DNA of 64,000 nt, from NCBI GenBank assembly GCA_963921825.1, contig OY997593.1, positions 50,700,039-50,764,038 on the forward strand, given 5' to 3'. This document shows, piece by piece, positions 12,371 to 24,520 of the stretch. The notes under the pieces are model-generated. The model did no database searches, was not told where the DNA came from, and worked only from the letters and a program-made list of their open reading frames with translations. Position numbers and translations under genes: made by a program. This stretch comes from Erodium maritimum (taxonomy: Eukaryota; Streptophyta; Magnoliopsida; Geraniales; Geraniaceae). Every line of letters starts with the position of its first letter. The stretch's first letter is position 1.

Positions 12371-14021
12371 GACACTACTAAGTGTCACATGCTTTGCTAA
12401 TAATTGCTACATTCCCGTATCATGCCTTTCTAATATTCGATAAACCTACTTCACCCACGACACCCCGGTGTCACATGCAATTCTACTGTTAACTTTCCCT
12501 AGTCAGGGCCGAGATCCGGCTACTTTTCCCTACCTCGTGCGTGTTCTTCAAAAGCAAACCAACGAGCTCCGGTGATGATCTCAGTCACTCACCCAGCTTT
12601 CCCTTGCCTCGGTCCGTGGCACGATCTAAAAGAACACAATTTTAAGGCACTTAACAACTCGCAGGAATAAACTGAAAATCATTAAACTTGACGCCCAAAC
12701 GTAACCCCAACAATGTTGATCACTCCCAAACTTCCCAATTACTCGACATTGTCGATAAAGGACCCGTAAAGGCCCGATTCGCCCGACATGGAGAATCTGC
12801 CTGGGTTTTGTAAATGCCCTTCCGGGGCTCCAAAAATTCCCGTTTTCGTTTCTACGGTCTTAGAATAAGTCAAGGATCCCAATGCACTTGACGGAATTGA
12901 ATTACGACTTCCGAGTCAATTAATTAACGTTTAAAGTTTCTAAAACCCGTTAATTATAACCTTTCCAATTTAATTCCAATTTTCGATTCGGTTATGGATA
13001 AATGGTCCGGGGAACGTTCTAGAACACCCGAACACGAAACCCGATCACCCGAGCACGTGGGCCCCACCCGGCCCACCTTGGCCGTGGGCCCTAGGGCTCA
13101 ATTTGGGGCTCGGCCACCATGGTGGTGGCTGGTCCCAGCTCCGGCCAGCCACCCCATGGTCGGCCGGCCACCACCCACGGTGGCCGGAGCTTCTCCCGAG
13201 CCTCCGGTCACCGGAAAACGTCATACTTCGACTCCAAACACCTCCAAAACGTCTCCAACAATTCCCCCAACCTCAAAACGCCCTAAACTAATAGTTTTAC
13301 ATAAACCCTAACTTCCAAAATTAAACGAAACGAGAATCGGTTCGGTGTATACCGTAGAGGAGAACGAGGGGAGTTCGATTCCTCCTTGCCTTGAGACGAT
13401 CCGATGGATGGATGACGTGAATAGTGTCCAAACCTCCCAACTCCCTTCTTCTTCTCTCCCTTTCTTCTCTCTTCTTTCTCTTTCTACAAACTAACACACT
13501 TTTCTATTTTTTTTCTTTTTGCCACAAATGGCCGGCCACCCCTTATGTCCTCTCATCTTTATTTTCCCCCCAAAACTAACACCACCACATATTGGACAAG
13601 TATCAAGTGGGTCCCACACCTTTTGGAAAATAGATATTTTCCAATCAGATTCGCGAAAAACGGACGTTTCGGGCCCCGAACGGGCACTTTTCCCAAGAAA
13701 ATACGAAACTTGACGGGCTACAAGGAAACGGCTCAACTAAGACCGCTGCGACGACGGCTAAGCTTTTTGGATCCAAAACAGTCCTCGAATGGACCAAAAC
13801 GTCGCTCGGTTGACTTTTCCAGCGAAAAGTCAACATTTCCCAAATTGATCAGAAAGTTGCCCTGAGTCCCCCGGAACTCACTTTGGTCGATATCGGGGTC
13901 AACTTAAGTCCGGTATGACCCTCGGGGTCCAATTCCGGTTCAATTCAGTGTCTGCTCAAAATTTTAAAATTTTCCTGTTTTTCGCAGGTTTGACTGGCGT
14001 TGATCGGGAGTAGTTATTACA

Positions 14022-15150
14022 CATAGAATAGGGTGACCGGGATCCCAACCCCTCACCCTGACGCGGTAATTCAAAACTCCCCCAAAACTGAATCCACTAA
14101 TCTTCCTCACGTCGTTAAACATTTCTCAACAAAGGTCAACACCAATTGTTGAGCCTCATCTACAAAAAACGTAGACGAGGAGAGGAGGAGGGAGATAGAA
14201 TGAGAGGAGGGATGAATCACTTCTAACAGGGGAAAGGGGAAGAGAAGAGGTACAGGTATGAGACTCTCAAATCTCAAAGAGATTCCGTCGGTGGCCAACC
14301 CCAACCGGCGACCCGAAGGGAGAGAAGTGGTTCCATCGAACCAAATGCCCAAGTCTGACCAGGAAGGAGTACAAGTAGAAGAAGTTAGGGATTACCGAAG
14401 CTTACCGAAGTCCAAAGCACCAAGGGATGCAGCGAAGCAGCCACCACCGAGCCAGATCTGAGAACCCAAAGAGGAAAAAACCAGTCGCAGCTCCAAACCT
14501 CCACCCCAAGGTCATAACAGACCTAAACCCCTCACCGCAACTCCGGCGAGGCCCGGAAACCCCGAGAACAAAGGTAGAAAGAGAGGATCTGAAACGAGAA
14601 GACCCCACCAAAAGAAGAAAAACCCCGCACGGACAAACAGCCAAAACAACGAGAAGGTCCCAGCCCAAGTCATCTACAAAACGTAGAAGAACTTCCCACA
14701 AAGAACAAGGAACCCCGCCGTCGAAGCAAGTGAAACAGAACAAGAAGGCGAGAGAGGTAGAGCACCAAGAGCTCAGAAGAAAGGGAGAGCTACCCTAGTG
14801 ACTCCCCAAAACGAGCCCTAACAACCCCCAACCTCCAAAGAGAACACCGACGCCCCAAATCGAAGCCAGATCTACTCCCCTGGTGTCAAACCCGACACCA
14901 ACCACCGGAGAACAACCGGGAAAAACGACGATGAAGCCCAAGGGGAGGAAGACGACCAGACCAGAGAGACGGAGGCCAAATCGAAGGAAAATAGGAAGGG
15001 AAAAGCAAAAGAAGCGAGGAAAACGAAAGGAGGATGGCCACCAGTGATTTTCTGGCAAGAATTTGCCGAGAAATCACCGGCGGCCGCGAAGTTCAGATCT
15101 AGGGTTAGCGAAAAAGTAGAGAGAGGGGAGAGCTTCAGTTTAGAGAGAAT
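14022..15150 (-). mobile_element. LINE-like retroposon, 5' part (minus strand)
   Basis: This is the right-hand half of the retroposon split by the solo LTR. On the minus strand it starts near 15150 with a CT-rich leader and CTAACCCTAGATCTGAACTT, then purine/pyrimidine-skewed and GC-rich DNA. Frames such as 14427-14798 (+) and 14795-15058 (-) are long but biased in composition and show no known domain. The link to 9985-10584 rests on the CATAG target duplication. A possible target duplication of the retroposon itself, AGTGT at about 9974 and 15150, is too short to count. Confidence 0.4.
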
Positions 15151-15560
15151 AGTGTGAAGGTTAATGATGGTATCCGTAATTTGCGAACGTTGGTGTGTTC
15201 ATATATAATACGTATATACGTATTAAGGTAGGTAAACGTAATTAATCTAAAAGTAAATGTTTTTAAAATTATCGTAGAATATGTTTTTTGTTTTTGCAAT
15301 TATCCCTTTTAAATAAGAAAATTCCATACACGTATATATAGGGGAATAAGGTTTGGTTACATCATTACATTCGGAACACAAATATACAGCAACTATAACT
15401 GTTTTTGGAATAAATGCATCAATAACATATTCCTACAATCATACTAAATAATATTAATCATTATCGTTAATTATAATTTTTTTGAACTGATTACCGTTTA
15501 TTTTAAAAATAGTAATCGAACATCTAACAACCAAAATTTTATAAAATATCTAAGGTCAAA
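15151..15560. other. AT-rich intergenic sequence
   Basis: No gene or repeat structure is recognised; short alternating runs such as ATATATAATACGTATATACG lie near 15201. Confidence 0.4.
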
Positions 15561-15568
15561 TTTATGAT

Positions 15569-17140
15569 TTTTTTTTTGGAGAGAAATGAAATGTTTATTT
15601 AAATATCGGCAAAGAGGATAGTTTGAAGAGGCTCGGGGACATGACTCCCGGACCAATTCCAGACAGGTGAGGAACAAGCCGCTCTGGCAAGCCAGTGAGT
15701 TGCTTTGTTCGTTGTCCGCTTTACAAAGACGAGTTGCACGTACTCGAGTTTTGCTAAAAGGGAGATACAATCTGTGATAATTGTCCCTAAAGGAGAGAGT
15801 AGCCGTCCTCCTTTCCTGATCATATCCACTATGATCTTACAGTCACTTCGCACTGTCGCCCGTTGCTGTGGGTGTTGCAGGAGCCAAGTCAACGCCTCCC
15901 TGATTGCATAAGCCTCCACTAATCCCGAATTATGAGGGCCATGAAAGGATGTCGACCGAGTTCCTATGAGACATCCCCGATCATCCCTACAGGTCCACCC
16001 AGTCCCCATTAAATTCACCGCTGCAAATAGTGCTCCATCCGTATTTAATGCCCACTCCCCCGAGGCCGGATGTTCCCATGTCTGTGCCGCCCTTGTCTGG
16101 CCATGATTCGATCGTGCCTGGGCATGTCGCTTCCTTTTCATAGCTTCCAACCAACCTGCTTGTAACTGGAACGCTGTCTGGAAAATAGTTGCCGATGTTT
16201 GTGACGTCTGCTCCCACACCACCTTGTTCCTGGCTTTCCATACCTCCCACAATATGCATCCAATTAGACCTCCACTAGCCGGGGGGTTACTGCTTAGCGT
16301 TCTCTGTAGCCATTCTGAGATAGACTGCGCGTCTCGGGGGGTTTGTAAGCCCGATTTTGTCCAGCACTCCGCTGCCACCGGACAGTAAACTAGGAGATGA
16401 AGTGCCGATTCATCTGCTCCTGCACAAACCGGGCACGTCGCCTCCTTTGCCACATGTCTCCTTCTAAGGTTACCTGCGACCTGGAGACACCCAGAGCACG
16501 TTCTCCACAGGAACGTCCTCACCTTAGGAAGCACCTCCAGCTTCCAGATCCTTGTCCAAATGTCCGTCTGAGGTTGAAAAGTAGCCTGCTCCTGCTGACA
16601 CATTCCATATGCCGCCTTCACCGTATACTGGCCCAAGTAGTCCCCCGTCCAATACCAGGAATCTGCTATGGCCGATCTACTTATCGGGACGGCCAGGATC
16701 GCCCTTTGGTCGTCCTCGTCAAATAACTGCTGAATCTTACCAGCATCCCATCTACGTTCATCAACCACCATAATATCTGAGACTGGTCTATTAGCCAGAT
16801 CCGGACGAGTCGACCGAACCTGCGCCTCGATCCCTGTCAGCCACGGTTGGTTACCAATCATCGTAGTTGTCCCTGGTCCAATCGACCTTCGTGCCCCTCC
16901 TTTGACCAAGTCTCGTGCAGACAGAAGGCTTTGCCAGACAAAGTTCTGATTTGGCTTCCGTACTGCATCCAGGACCGAGGATTCCAGATAGTACCGGGCC
17001 TTCAACACCCTTGCCACCAAACTAGATTCGTCCGTCATAAGCCTCCACAGCTGTTTGCCCAACAACGCTGTGTTAAAATCATACATATTTTTAAATCCCA
17101 GCCCCCCTTCCTCCTTAGGTCTAGAAATAGTTGTCCATGA
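15569..17140 (-). pseudogene. 5'-truncated LINE, ORF2 C-terminal half (zf-RVT and RNase H)
   Basis: An open frame of 495 codons (17086 down to 15599) reads in-frame from a truncated start; coding continues upstream to about 17138 (WTTISRPKEEGGLGFKN). Residues 155-243 look like the LINE zinc-binding domain (zf-RVT: KVRTFLWR, CPVC, HLLVYCP). Residues 345-470 look like the plant LINE RNase H domain (NTDGA, EAYAIREAL, RSDCK, TNKATHWLAR) with the expected acidic residues. The reverse transcriptase and endonuclease halves are missing. On the plus strand a T run follows at 15568-15577 (poly-A tail of the element), and TTATGAT at 15562-15568 recurs at 17141-17147, a likely target duplication. This is a typical 5'-truncated insertion. 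The open frame suggests it is not very old; it is not a host gene. Confidence 0.88.
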
Positions 17141-17379
17141 TTATGATGAGTATCCATAGTTATGGTGATTTTATGCACCAAAATAGAAGAAATTAGATGT
17201 AATTTAAGTGGAGTCAATATAATGATGTCAATAAATAATATTTAAGGAAAATTTTAATATAATATCGTGTCAAACATTTATTTGCGATATAATACTTTGA
17301 CATAATTTTTTTATAATATAATACCTTATTAGACATTTAACATTACCATAGTTCGATACCTAACTGTTAATATATATAA

Positions 17380-17674
17380 GAGCATCCACAACCATCTCGC
17401 CAGCAGTCGGCGAGATGGCGTTTGCGAGATGGTTTAAAATATTTATTTTTAATCTCCTAGCTAGCACTCCCAGCCAGCGAGCTACAATGGTAAAGCCTTT
17501 TTGTTGGCTTATAGTACCCCTTTTATTCACATTTTGCTCCCCGCCGGCGATAAGTGCCGGCCTTAAGCTCCTAGCCAGCACTCCTCGCCAGCGAGCTCCT
17601 CGCCTGCTCCCCGCCTCCTCCTCGCCGGCATTTTCTCCTCGCCAGCGCCATCTCACCCATGACTGTGGATGCTC
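17380..17674. mobile_element. PIF/Harbinger-type MITE
   Basis: A 295 bp unit with perfect 11 bp terminal inverted repeats (GAGCATCCACA at 17380-17390 and TGTGGATGCTC at 17664-17674), flanked on both sides by TAA (17377-17379 and 17675-17677). TAA/TTA target duplication is the hallmark of PIF/Harbinger. The interior is GC-rich with repeated CTCGCCAGC motifs and no coding potential. Confidence 0.8.
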
Positions 17675-17677
17675 TAA

Positions 17678-18059
17678 GAGTATAAAAAATTCAAAATACT
17701 CCTCCCTATGAAATGTCAGAATTGCCGTTCATTCATCCTCAAAATTCTAAAATATACCACAAAAATCAGATTTTATATATAATCATCATATTTTAATTAA
17801 TAAAAAATTAGATCTTATTTAAAAAATCAGATTTTATATATAATTTATCTTTATTAATAATAATATTTATTAATTCATTAGTCTTAAATATTTTAATTAT
17901 TCTCATCTTAATAAATAAAAAAGATTAAAAAAAATCATATTTAATTTAAATATGTAATTCATTAAGGTAAAAATATATTTAAGATTAATGAATTAATAAA
18001 TATTATTATTAATAAAAAAATATAAAAAAATGATACGAAAGAAAAAAAATAGCAACATA
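17678..18059. other. AT-rich intergenic sequence
   Basis: Very A+T-rich with inverted TTAATAAT/ATTATTAA stretches at 17850-18010. No gene is seen. Confidence 0.5.
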
Positions 18060-19400
18060 AGGTTTCTCTCCAAAATTAACCGATCAAACGCAGCGAGCCC
18101 CGCCTCCAGCTCCACCTTCCTTCCCGATCTTCCTCACCATCTTTGAGCTGCAAGTTTGCAACCAGCCATAGAAGTACAACCAATATCCCACTACTCCATA
18201 TCGCTTCCCATCTGCCGACCAACATGATGGGGACCATGGATCCTCCCACGGGAGGATCCCTCAGCTACCACCAAATGCCGCCACAAGCTCCCCCACAAGA
18301 TGATCTGCAACCGGGGTGGAGACCGACCAATTACGACGGACTCTCGTCGACTACCACCGAGCAAGACTGTTCGAATGGAGGAGGAGAGTACTGAACCGAT
18401 CCTTCATTGGCTTCCATATGATCGGCTGATAGGAAACGAATTTAGAGGTCCTATTAGAGCAAGGTTGTTGGCCTTTAGTCCATCGCCACTATACATAATG
18501 AACCAGGAACCAAACCCGATCTCGACAATGGAAAGGAAACTAGAGGACAAGACTGGCCCGGAGCAGGAGCCTCTAGACCACGGCCACACCCAACACAAGA
18601 CCGATGGTCCCAATATGCGGAACCCTACCCTTGGTCGACAGTCCATCACTATGAATGGATCCTCCTCGACCCGCTCATCATTGACCCATCCGAGCACCGC
18701 TGCCACCAAACTCTGAGGGGGGGAGGGGGGTATGTTAATGAGAATCCGCGTTGTGGTGGATATTTTCCACCCTGGGGGAAAAGTGATGGCATCCCTAGAC
18801 GAACAAGCATGGAATGGACCCGCGATCTGTCTCACCAACCCAGAAACCAAATGACAGATACGGCACAGACCTTAGAGGGTTTACTCCCCCACCCCCACCC
18901 CCCCCCCCCCCCCCCGGGCCGGATGATGGACCCCCGTTTGGGATTTCTCATCCCAAGCTTTGTATGAATCGACAACCCCTAGCCAAGGCAGGTTATACTC
19001 CACGGACACGGACAATGTTGAGGATGTCAACCCCGAGGGGGAAAGAGCGAGGCACGCTAGACTGCCTCGCAGTTCCCCATGAGGCAATTAGAGTCTTCAG
19101 ATGTGTCTTTGAAGAGGCACACCCCAGCCCTTACGAATCAAAATCTTCTGATTCTCGGCCTCCTCCTTTCCCTGGCATACTCCATGACCGAATATTACGA
19201 CACAACATACCTAGTCAAGTCAAGATGGGGAAAGTCTCATGGTTCTACAGAGCTCAACACAACTGGAATAAGGAACCACCCTAAGTTCCTCTCTAGTCTA
19301 TACCGGGCTTTTAGATATGGGACTAGCGTTTCGACTCACCGAAACTGTATCTCGTCCCCTTCTATTCTTTCCAATCATGAAAGGTCATTTTGGCCTATCT
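18060..19400 (+). mobile_element. Possible LTR-retrotransposon 3' remnant
   Basis: A purine run (GAGGGGGGGAGGGGGG, about 18715-18730) directly before TATGTTAATGAGAATCC looks like a polypurine tract followed by a 3' LTR starting TGTTAATG at about 18733. Upstream, a frame at 18300-18716 (138 codons, no recognised domain) would be internal sequence. The presumed LTR holds a poly-C tract at 18899-18914. No partner LTR, PBS or domain was found, so this is a suggestion only; part of the block may instead be the promoter region of the next gene. Confidence 0.3.
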
Positions 19401-19765
19401 TTTATGACTTTCAATTTGAAAGAATTTTCCAAGAGAAAATAAAAAAGCAGAAGGTAAAACCGAGGTACCAAGATAGAAAGTGACTAAAGTGTGATGGAGA
19501 AGCCCTTTAGATACATACTGGCATTGCTTGGATTGCAATAAAAGGCAGAGAATTTCAAGTGTCAGTGGAGAAAGAAAGATGAAGATGAGAGAAGAGCAAA
19601 CGTTCACGTCAACCTTCCCGCACAAACTTTCAAAGCATAGTTGAATTTATTGCTCAGAACCAGACTTCTCACCTCAGCAAACTCTGACACTGCCCTCTCA
19701 ACTAGAAAGGAAACTAAACATTCTCTTAGGTTCCAAACACAGAAGACGATCTGGTAGGCAAAAGC

Positions 19766-22700
19766 ATGGCAAAGAGATCGGATTTTGCACAGAAGCTGTT
19801 GGATGACCTGCGCTTGCGCAAGGAACAGATGGCCGCCGCTCACAATCATTCTAACACCACTCCCATAGGTAATTGCAATCTTTACATTAATATGAAATCC
19901 TGTTCAAGAATATATACGTTAGGACACCACATGAGAACCAGTTTGGAGCCAAAAAACAATTGATTCAAGTATTTCATGCTTACCTTGATAATATTAAATA
20001 GTTAGAACACCATGCATGAGAAGAATGGTAGTTTCTATGTGTAAAACTGTGCGTTTTCTTTGTCATTTGGTGGTACAGATGCATATGCCTACTCCAAACA
20101 AACATATAGAGGATCTGGGGAAACAAAACAAAGGGTAAGTTAAAGAGTACCTTGATTTGCTGACATAACATTAACCATTGAGCCAGCTTTGCTTAGTTCA
20201 ATTGTTGTTTCGTTACCTGCAGACTGGGAATGGAAGAAATAGATCTAAGAGTGTAGATATTGTTCCTTTTGGGAGAGATCAGAGACCAGCACAATTAGAT
20301 CTGTCCATGGCCTTTGCTTTTGCACTTGAGAATGGAAGGAAACTGGGCAACAATTCAATCCTGAGTGTCCTGCATCAAATTGGAAAAGGATCAGTGGAGA
20401 GAAGAAGAAGAAGCATCACAGATAGCCCTTTCCCCACCCTCTCTCATCTTCATATCAAAGAAATCTCAAAAGGGGCAGACAAGCTAAACCAGATACTGAA
20501 CGCCTGCTCTAATTTGGACAGATATTCAGTAGAAATGGGAACGGAGCTACTGAAAGGGGCACTTGATTTGGAAGAATCCCTCAGGATGCTTGTGAACATG
20601 CAGGAAGCCTCAGAGTACATGATCAGCCCACACAGAAAAGGTAGAATCACACTGCTTGAGGATGGCAACGTTGAGCAGAAGCAATTGGAACTGCCCATGT
20701 TTTCTTTTGACAAACCCTCTCATGCCATTCAACAAGTTGCAACAAGTGGTGCCAAGCGGCGCCTAGCTGCTGTGACTTACGCTTCTAACTCAAATTCGGT
20801 TTCTCGTACACCAAGACCTAGCTATGACTTAGATGCCAAAACTATTGGAGCATTGACAGCGCAGAAGGACCATTCAAGCTCATCAAAATCCAGAACAGAT
20901 AAAGGGAGGATTCCAAGTGTAATTGTCAAACTGATGGGACTAGATGAACTTCCACAAAATGTAGATCCAAAGTACTCCACTCATACTGAAAAGAGTCTGC
21001 CCCAACAACCTTCAAAACAAAAGGCGATGCAAGCCCACAAGAGTCCTGTTGAGGGGGATAGAAATCCACTATGGAAGGACTTGGAAGTTACGAATTCAAT
21101 ACCAAGCTCAGCAGAGACCCCTCTCAAGATGAAGAAGCATAGCGACATAACCTTATCGAACCGAAATACAGCAAGGCAGAAGGATGTTACAGAAAAAGAG
21201 GGAAAACACGATACAGCAAAGCAGAGGGGCACAGAGAAGAACGAGATCAAGCATGAGCTCCAACCAATGATATCACAGAAACAGAGGAGACAAGAAACTG
21301 TAGTTACAGTGCAAGAAAAGACAGAAAACAAGGCAAGCAAACGTCTCACACAAAAGCCGCGCAGCCATCTTGGGATCCAACAGCCATACATGCTGCGAAA
21401 ATCTGAGCCTCAAGAGGGAAAGGAGCAGCACCGTGCAAAACAAAGAATGCAGGTGAGGAAGCAAAAAGGGAACCAAGTGGTGTCCAAGACTTTATCAAAA
21501 CCCAAGCATGATGCAATAAATTTGCAACCTGTAAATCATATGAAACCTAGTAAGCAAGATCCTAGACAACGTATCGATGCACTGCCGTCCAAATGGTTTC
21601 GAGATAACAGGCACCATGAAGATTTCAGAGAGGGAAGTTCAAATGTCAGCATGGAAGGTTCAATTGGGAAGAACTTGGGTCAAAAATTCTCCATCAAGTA
21701 CTTAGAATCTGAACCAGACGGGACAGCACCATTTGTAGAAGAGAAACGAGTTCATACACCAGTTGAGAGAAAAACAGAAAATACAGATGTGCATATAAGT
21801 GAAACTCCAAGCAAGGTGGATGAAATCATCATGACTGAGAGAAATGGAAGTCTAAACAACTATACGGAGTTATTGAAACATCAGAGTTCAGCCATGCAAG
21901 TAATTAAAGAAAGAAAACAAAGTCTCCAGGAAGCGGAAGCACGCATCATGAAATCTAGTGAATTAGATGTAAGCATCCAACCCCAAAATATGGCACAGAA
22001 TTTGCAGATAGAAAATGAGAAGGCCTCCACTGCAGTAGGAGATGAAGGCCTAACCATAAAAGAACCAAGAATCGTAGCTTCAAGTGACAGTGTAAGCTCA
22101 TTCTCACTAGGATCTAAAAGTAACCACTTGACAGACTCACATATATATATTAGACCTATAAATATTTTTTAAGCTAAAAGCATAATTTATTGAAATAACA
22201 GTAACAAACTAACTTAAGTTTGGTTGCATATCCTGCAGAGCCAAAGAAGAGCACCAGTAGCAATTAAAAATCAGCAAGGACAAGCACAAATTTCGGGTGG
22301 AGAAGAAGCTATATTAGATGAAACTGCATCAGATGCAATTAACAGTAAGTATAATCTTTCTATATTTGAATCTAAGTTCCTACCTAGAGAAGTTTAAACC
22401 GCTTCTTAATTTGCTTTTGCACTAGAGACATTCCAAAGGTTGCTACACTTTTCTGTGGAAATACCCTCCTCCTCTTTATATTTGACCTAAATGCATCTTC
22501 CCCATATAAATAATCTAATGATTTCTATCACTTCCAAAAGTTTACCAGGAAAGGGAGTAAATAGATCTGTCATTAAAACTTGAAAAAATCAACATAATAA
22601 TTCAAGTACCGATAGCATTTAAGAGACAATCCATTATTTTATATTGCAGGAACTGAAGAAGGCAATGACACTACTTACCCCTCAAAGCTGAAGCACGACA

Positions 22701-23293
22701 AAATTTCAAAAAGGGAAATACAAGAGCCATTTACAGAAAGAGAGAACAACCTGAAGCAGATACTGATGAAAAGCCAACTTTTCCTTGACACAGCAGAGGC
22801 ACTTCTCAAACTGAACATTTCTTTTGGCATCCTTAATTCAGGCGGTCAAGACTGTCTGGATGAAGATTCCAAACTTGTACTTGACTGTGGATATGAACTA
22901 ATGAAAAGGAAAGGAACGAGGCAAGAACTCAGTGTTCATCCAAGCGCGAAGATATGCATTATATCCACAAAGATACGTTCTTTGGATGACTTGGTAAAGC
23001 AGTTAGATAAAGACTTTGAGGTGCTAAAAGTATATGGCAGGAATGGCAAAAAAGATTGCAATGTCGAAGACTACGTGCCTAAGATGATTGAAAGTGATCT
23101 TCACGACATATATCCGGACATGAACTGCATGTGGGATTGTGGTTGGAATGAAACTACACATGCATTCCATGAGAAAGATGATGTAGTGAGGGATGTGGAG
23201 AGGCGTGTGTTCAATGGACTCATAGAAGAGATTGTCCGGGACCTTTTGAACATACAGATCAATGGGTTTGCACAAGAAAAACATTGCAACTAG
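19766..23293 (+). CDS. TRM-like protein with DUF4378 domain (5 exons, 925 aa)
   Basis: Exons traced by frame and GT-AG sites: 19766-19868, 20079-20134, 20223-22091, 22239-22344, 22650-23293, giving 2778 nt. The protein begins MAKRSDFAQKLLDDLRLRKE. Residues about 69-150 (MAFAFALENG to LEESLRMLVNMQEASEYM) resemble the N-terminal block of plant DUF3741/DUF4378 proteins. PSVIVKLMGLDELP near residue 290 is the conserved LMGL motif of the TON1-recruiting-motif/LONGIFOLIA group. The last exon (from residue 712) is the DUF4378 region and ends with VFNGLIEEIVRDLLNIQ, similar to the C-terminal motif used by TRM proteins for TON1 binding. The middle is Lys/Gln/Ser-rich and probably disordered. Family members act at cortical microtubules and in division-plane placement; that role here is by family. 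Exon 3 is set to end at 22091 (GTAAGC), since reading on gives a stop at 22172. A candidate poly-A signal AATAAA lies at 23464. Confidence 0.85.
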
Positions 23294-24520
23294 TACCAAA
23301 TCTGCTAGGCTTACGAGTTTCTTCTTCTTCTTCTTCTGTTTTTGCAAATTGTTATGCCTTTTTTTCCTTCTCTCCTTTCCAAATTTCCAGTTGTCATTCT
23401 TCTTTTGATGCAATTATTGTTATTGTTAGAATGAGGTGTATTCATTATATTTGAGTTTTATAAAATAAAGGGGTAATTGTATGTCACCTCACTGTATTAA
23501 GGTCAAACATCAAATCATAACCCAGACATATGACAATTATTACATATTAATAGGTTTCACCAATTAAATCTCAAAATGTATAAAAATCTGTTAAGTGTGA
23601 CTAACTCCGTGAAATATAAGTAACATGCTAGGCACGTGCTCTAAAACTTTCCTAAAATGGCATGCGAAAACTTGATGTCATAACGTAGACATTTCGTTTT
23701 ATTCTCAAATCATAACTCTTATCTATTAACTTTTCCTGTTATCCACTAAACGGCCGTTAACCTTGTGGACGGAAAATGCAATAGGTTGGATCGACGTTAC
23801 TACATGAAAATAAATGTTTGCTTGGGTTAGGATTTAGGAATAAAGGAAAGGTGGGTGTTAGGATCCTACAAAATGAATATTCCTTTTGGGCGGCAACACA
23901 ATGTACTATCAGATGAAAGTCTAAAAAAAACCTAAATGGGTAAATTCCAAATCAATTGAGACCTAATTAGGGCATCAGCCAGTCTCAAAATTGATTTTGA
24001 GCTAGGATGTACAGAATAGTAGCCAAAATGTGATATGCACAAGAAGAAATTGGGGTGATAATTGGAGCGAATCATGAACTGTACCTTGCCATGATCTGGA
24101 TGCCGGAAGGCCAGAGCCTACTCAACAAACATCGCCAGTACTTGAAAGCTCAAAGCAGTTCCATTTTGGTGGGGAGAGTGAGAAATTGAAACAAATAACT
24201 GAAGCAGCATCCACAGTGAAGCTTTCGAAGACCGGCCACCGCCTTGGTTATCGGCGATCCAATTCCGACCTCTTTCCTGGCAGCTGGCCTCTGTTATCGA
24301 CGACCTCAACAATCCTACCCGGACGACGGATAGCCGACTTTAGCTCCGGAAACAGTCACTCATGTCACGTTACATGACCCTTGGTTTTATCGATGATCGG
24401 TTTTGTATAAAGAAAATCAACACCGGTAACTTATTAAAATTATGAAAACGAAACACGATCAGTCGCACGGAAAAAGACACGGGGATACGGGACTCATGCC
24501 GCGGAGAAATGAGATGAGGC
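23294..24520. other. 3' UTR of the TRM-like gene and intergenic DNA
   Basis: To about 23490 this is probably 3' UTR, with a TTC microsatellite at 23320-23337. Beyond it no gene is recognised; frames at 24118-24377 show no domain. Confidence 0.4.

Larger units (their letters stand above)
10585..14021 (-). mobile_element. Solo LTR of a Ty3/gypsy element
   Basis: Begins TGTCACGCCCCAATTTCAG and ends GTAGTTATTACA, 3437 bp, with TGT...ACA ends as in gypsy LTR B. It is flanked by the identical 5 bp CATAG at 10580-10584 and 14022-14026, a perfect target site duplication. No tRNA-Met PBS and no polypurine tract adjoin it, so the internal region and second LTR were lost, most simply by LTR-LTR recombination. 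Orientation is inferred from the shared LTR start and the GGGGTGAGCGTTCGCTCA block. Inside are three minisatellites and a GC-rich stretch at 13000-13230. ORFs inside it are by-products of repeats. Confidence 0.85.

Noticed and set aside
18143-18716. Host gene upstream of the TRM-like gene
   Set aside because: Two overlapping frames without known domains or splice support; it ends at a PPT-like purine run, so a retroelement remnant is more likely.
22092-22172. Exon 3 of the TRM-like gene reading on to the stop at 22172
   Set aside because: GTAAGC at 22092 gives a phase-0 join to a coding exon at 22239; the read-through tail has no family match.
22766-23293. Separate 175 aa gene
   Set aside because: It is the last exon of the TRM-like gene; the splice sites at 22344 and 22650 keep the frame and the start Met is internal.
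23440-23800. Mutator-type terminal repeat
   Set aside because: The GGGGTAATTGTATGTCACC start looks suggestive, but no inverted partner or flanking duplication was found.
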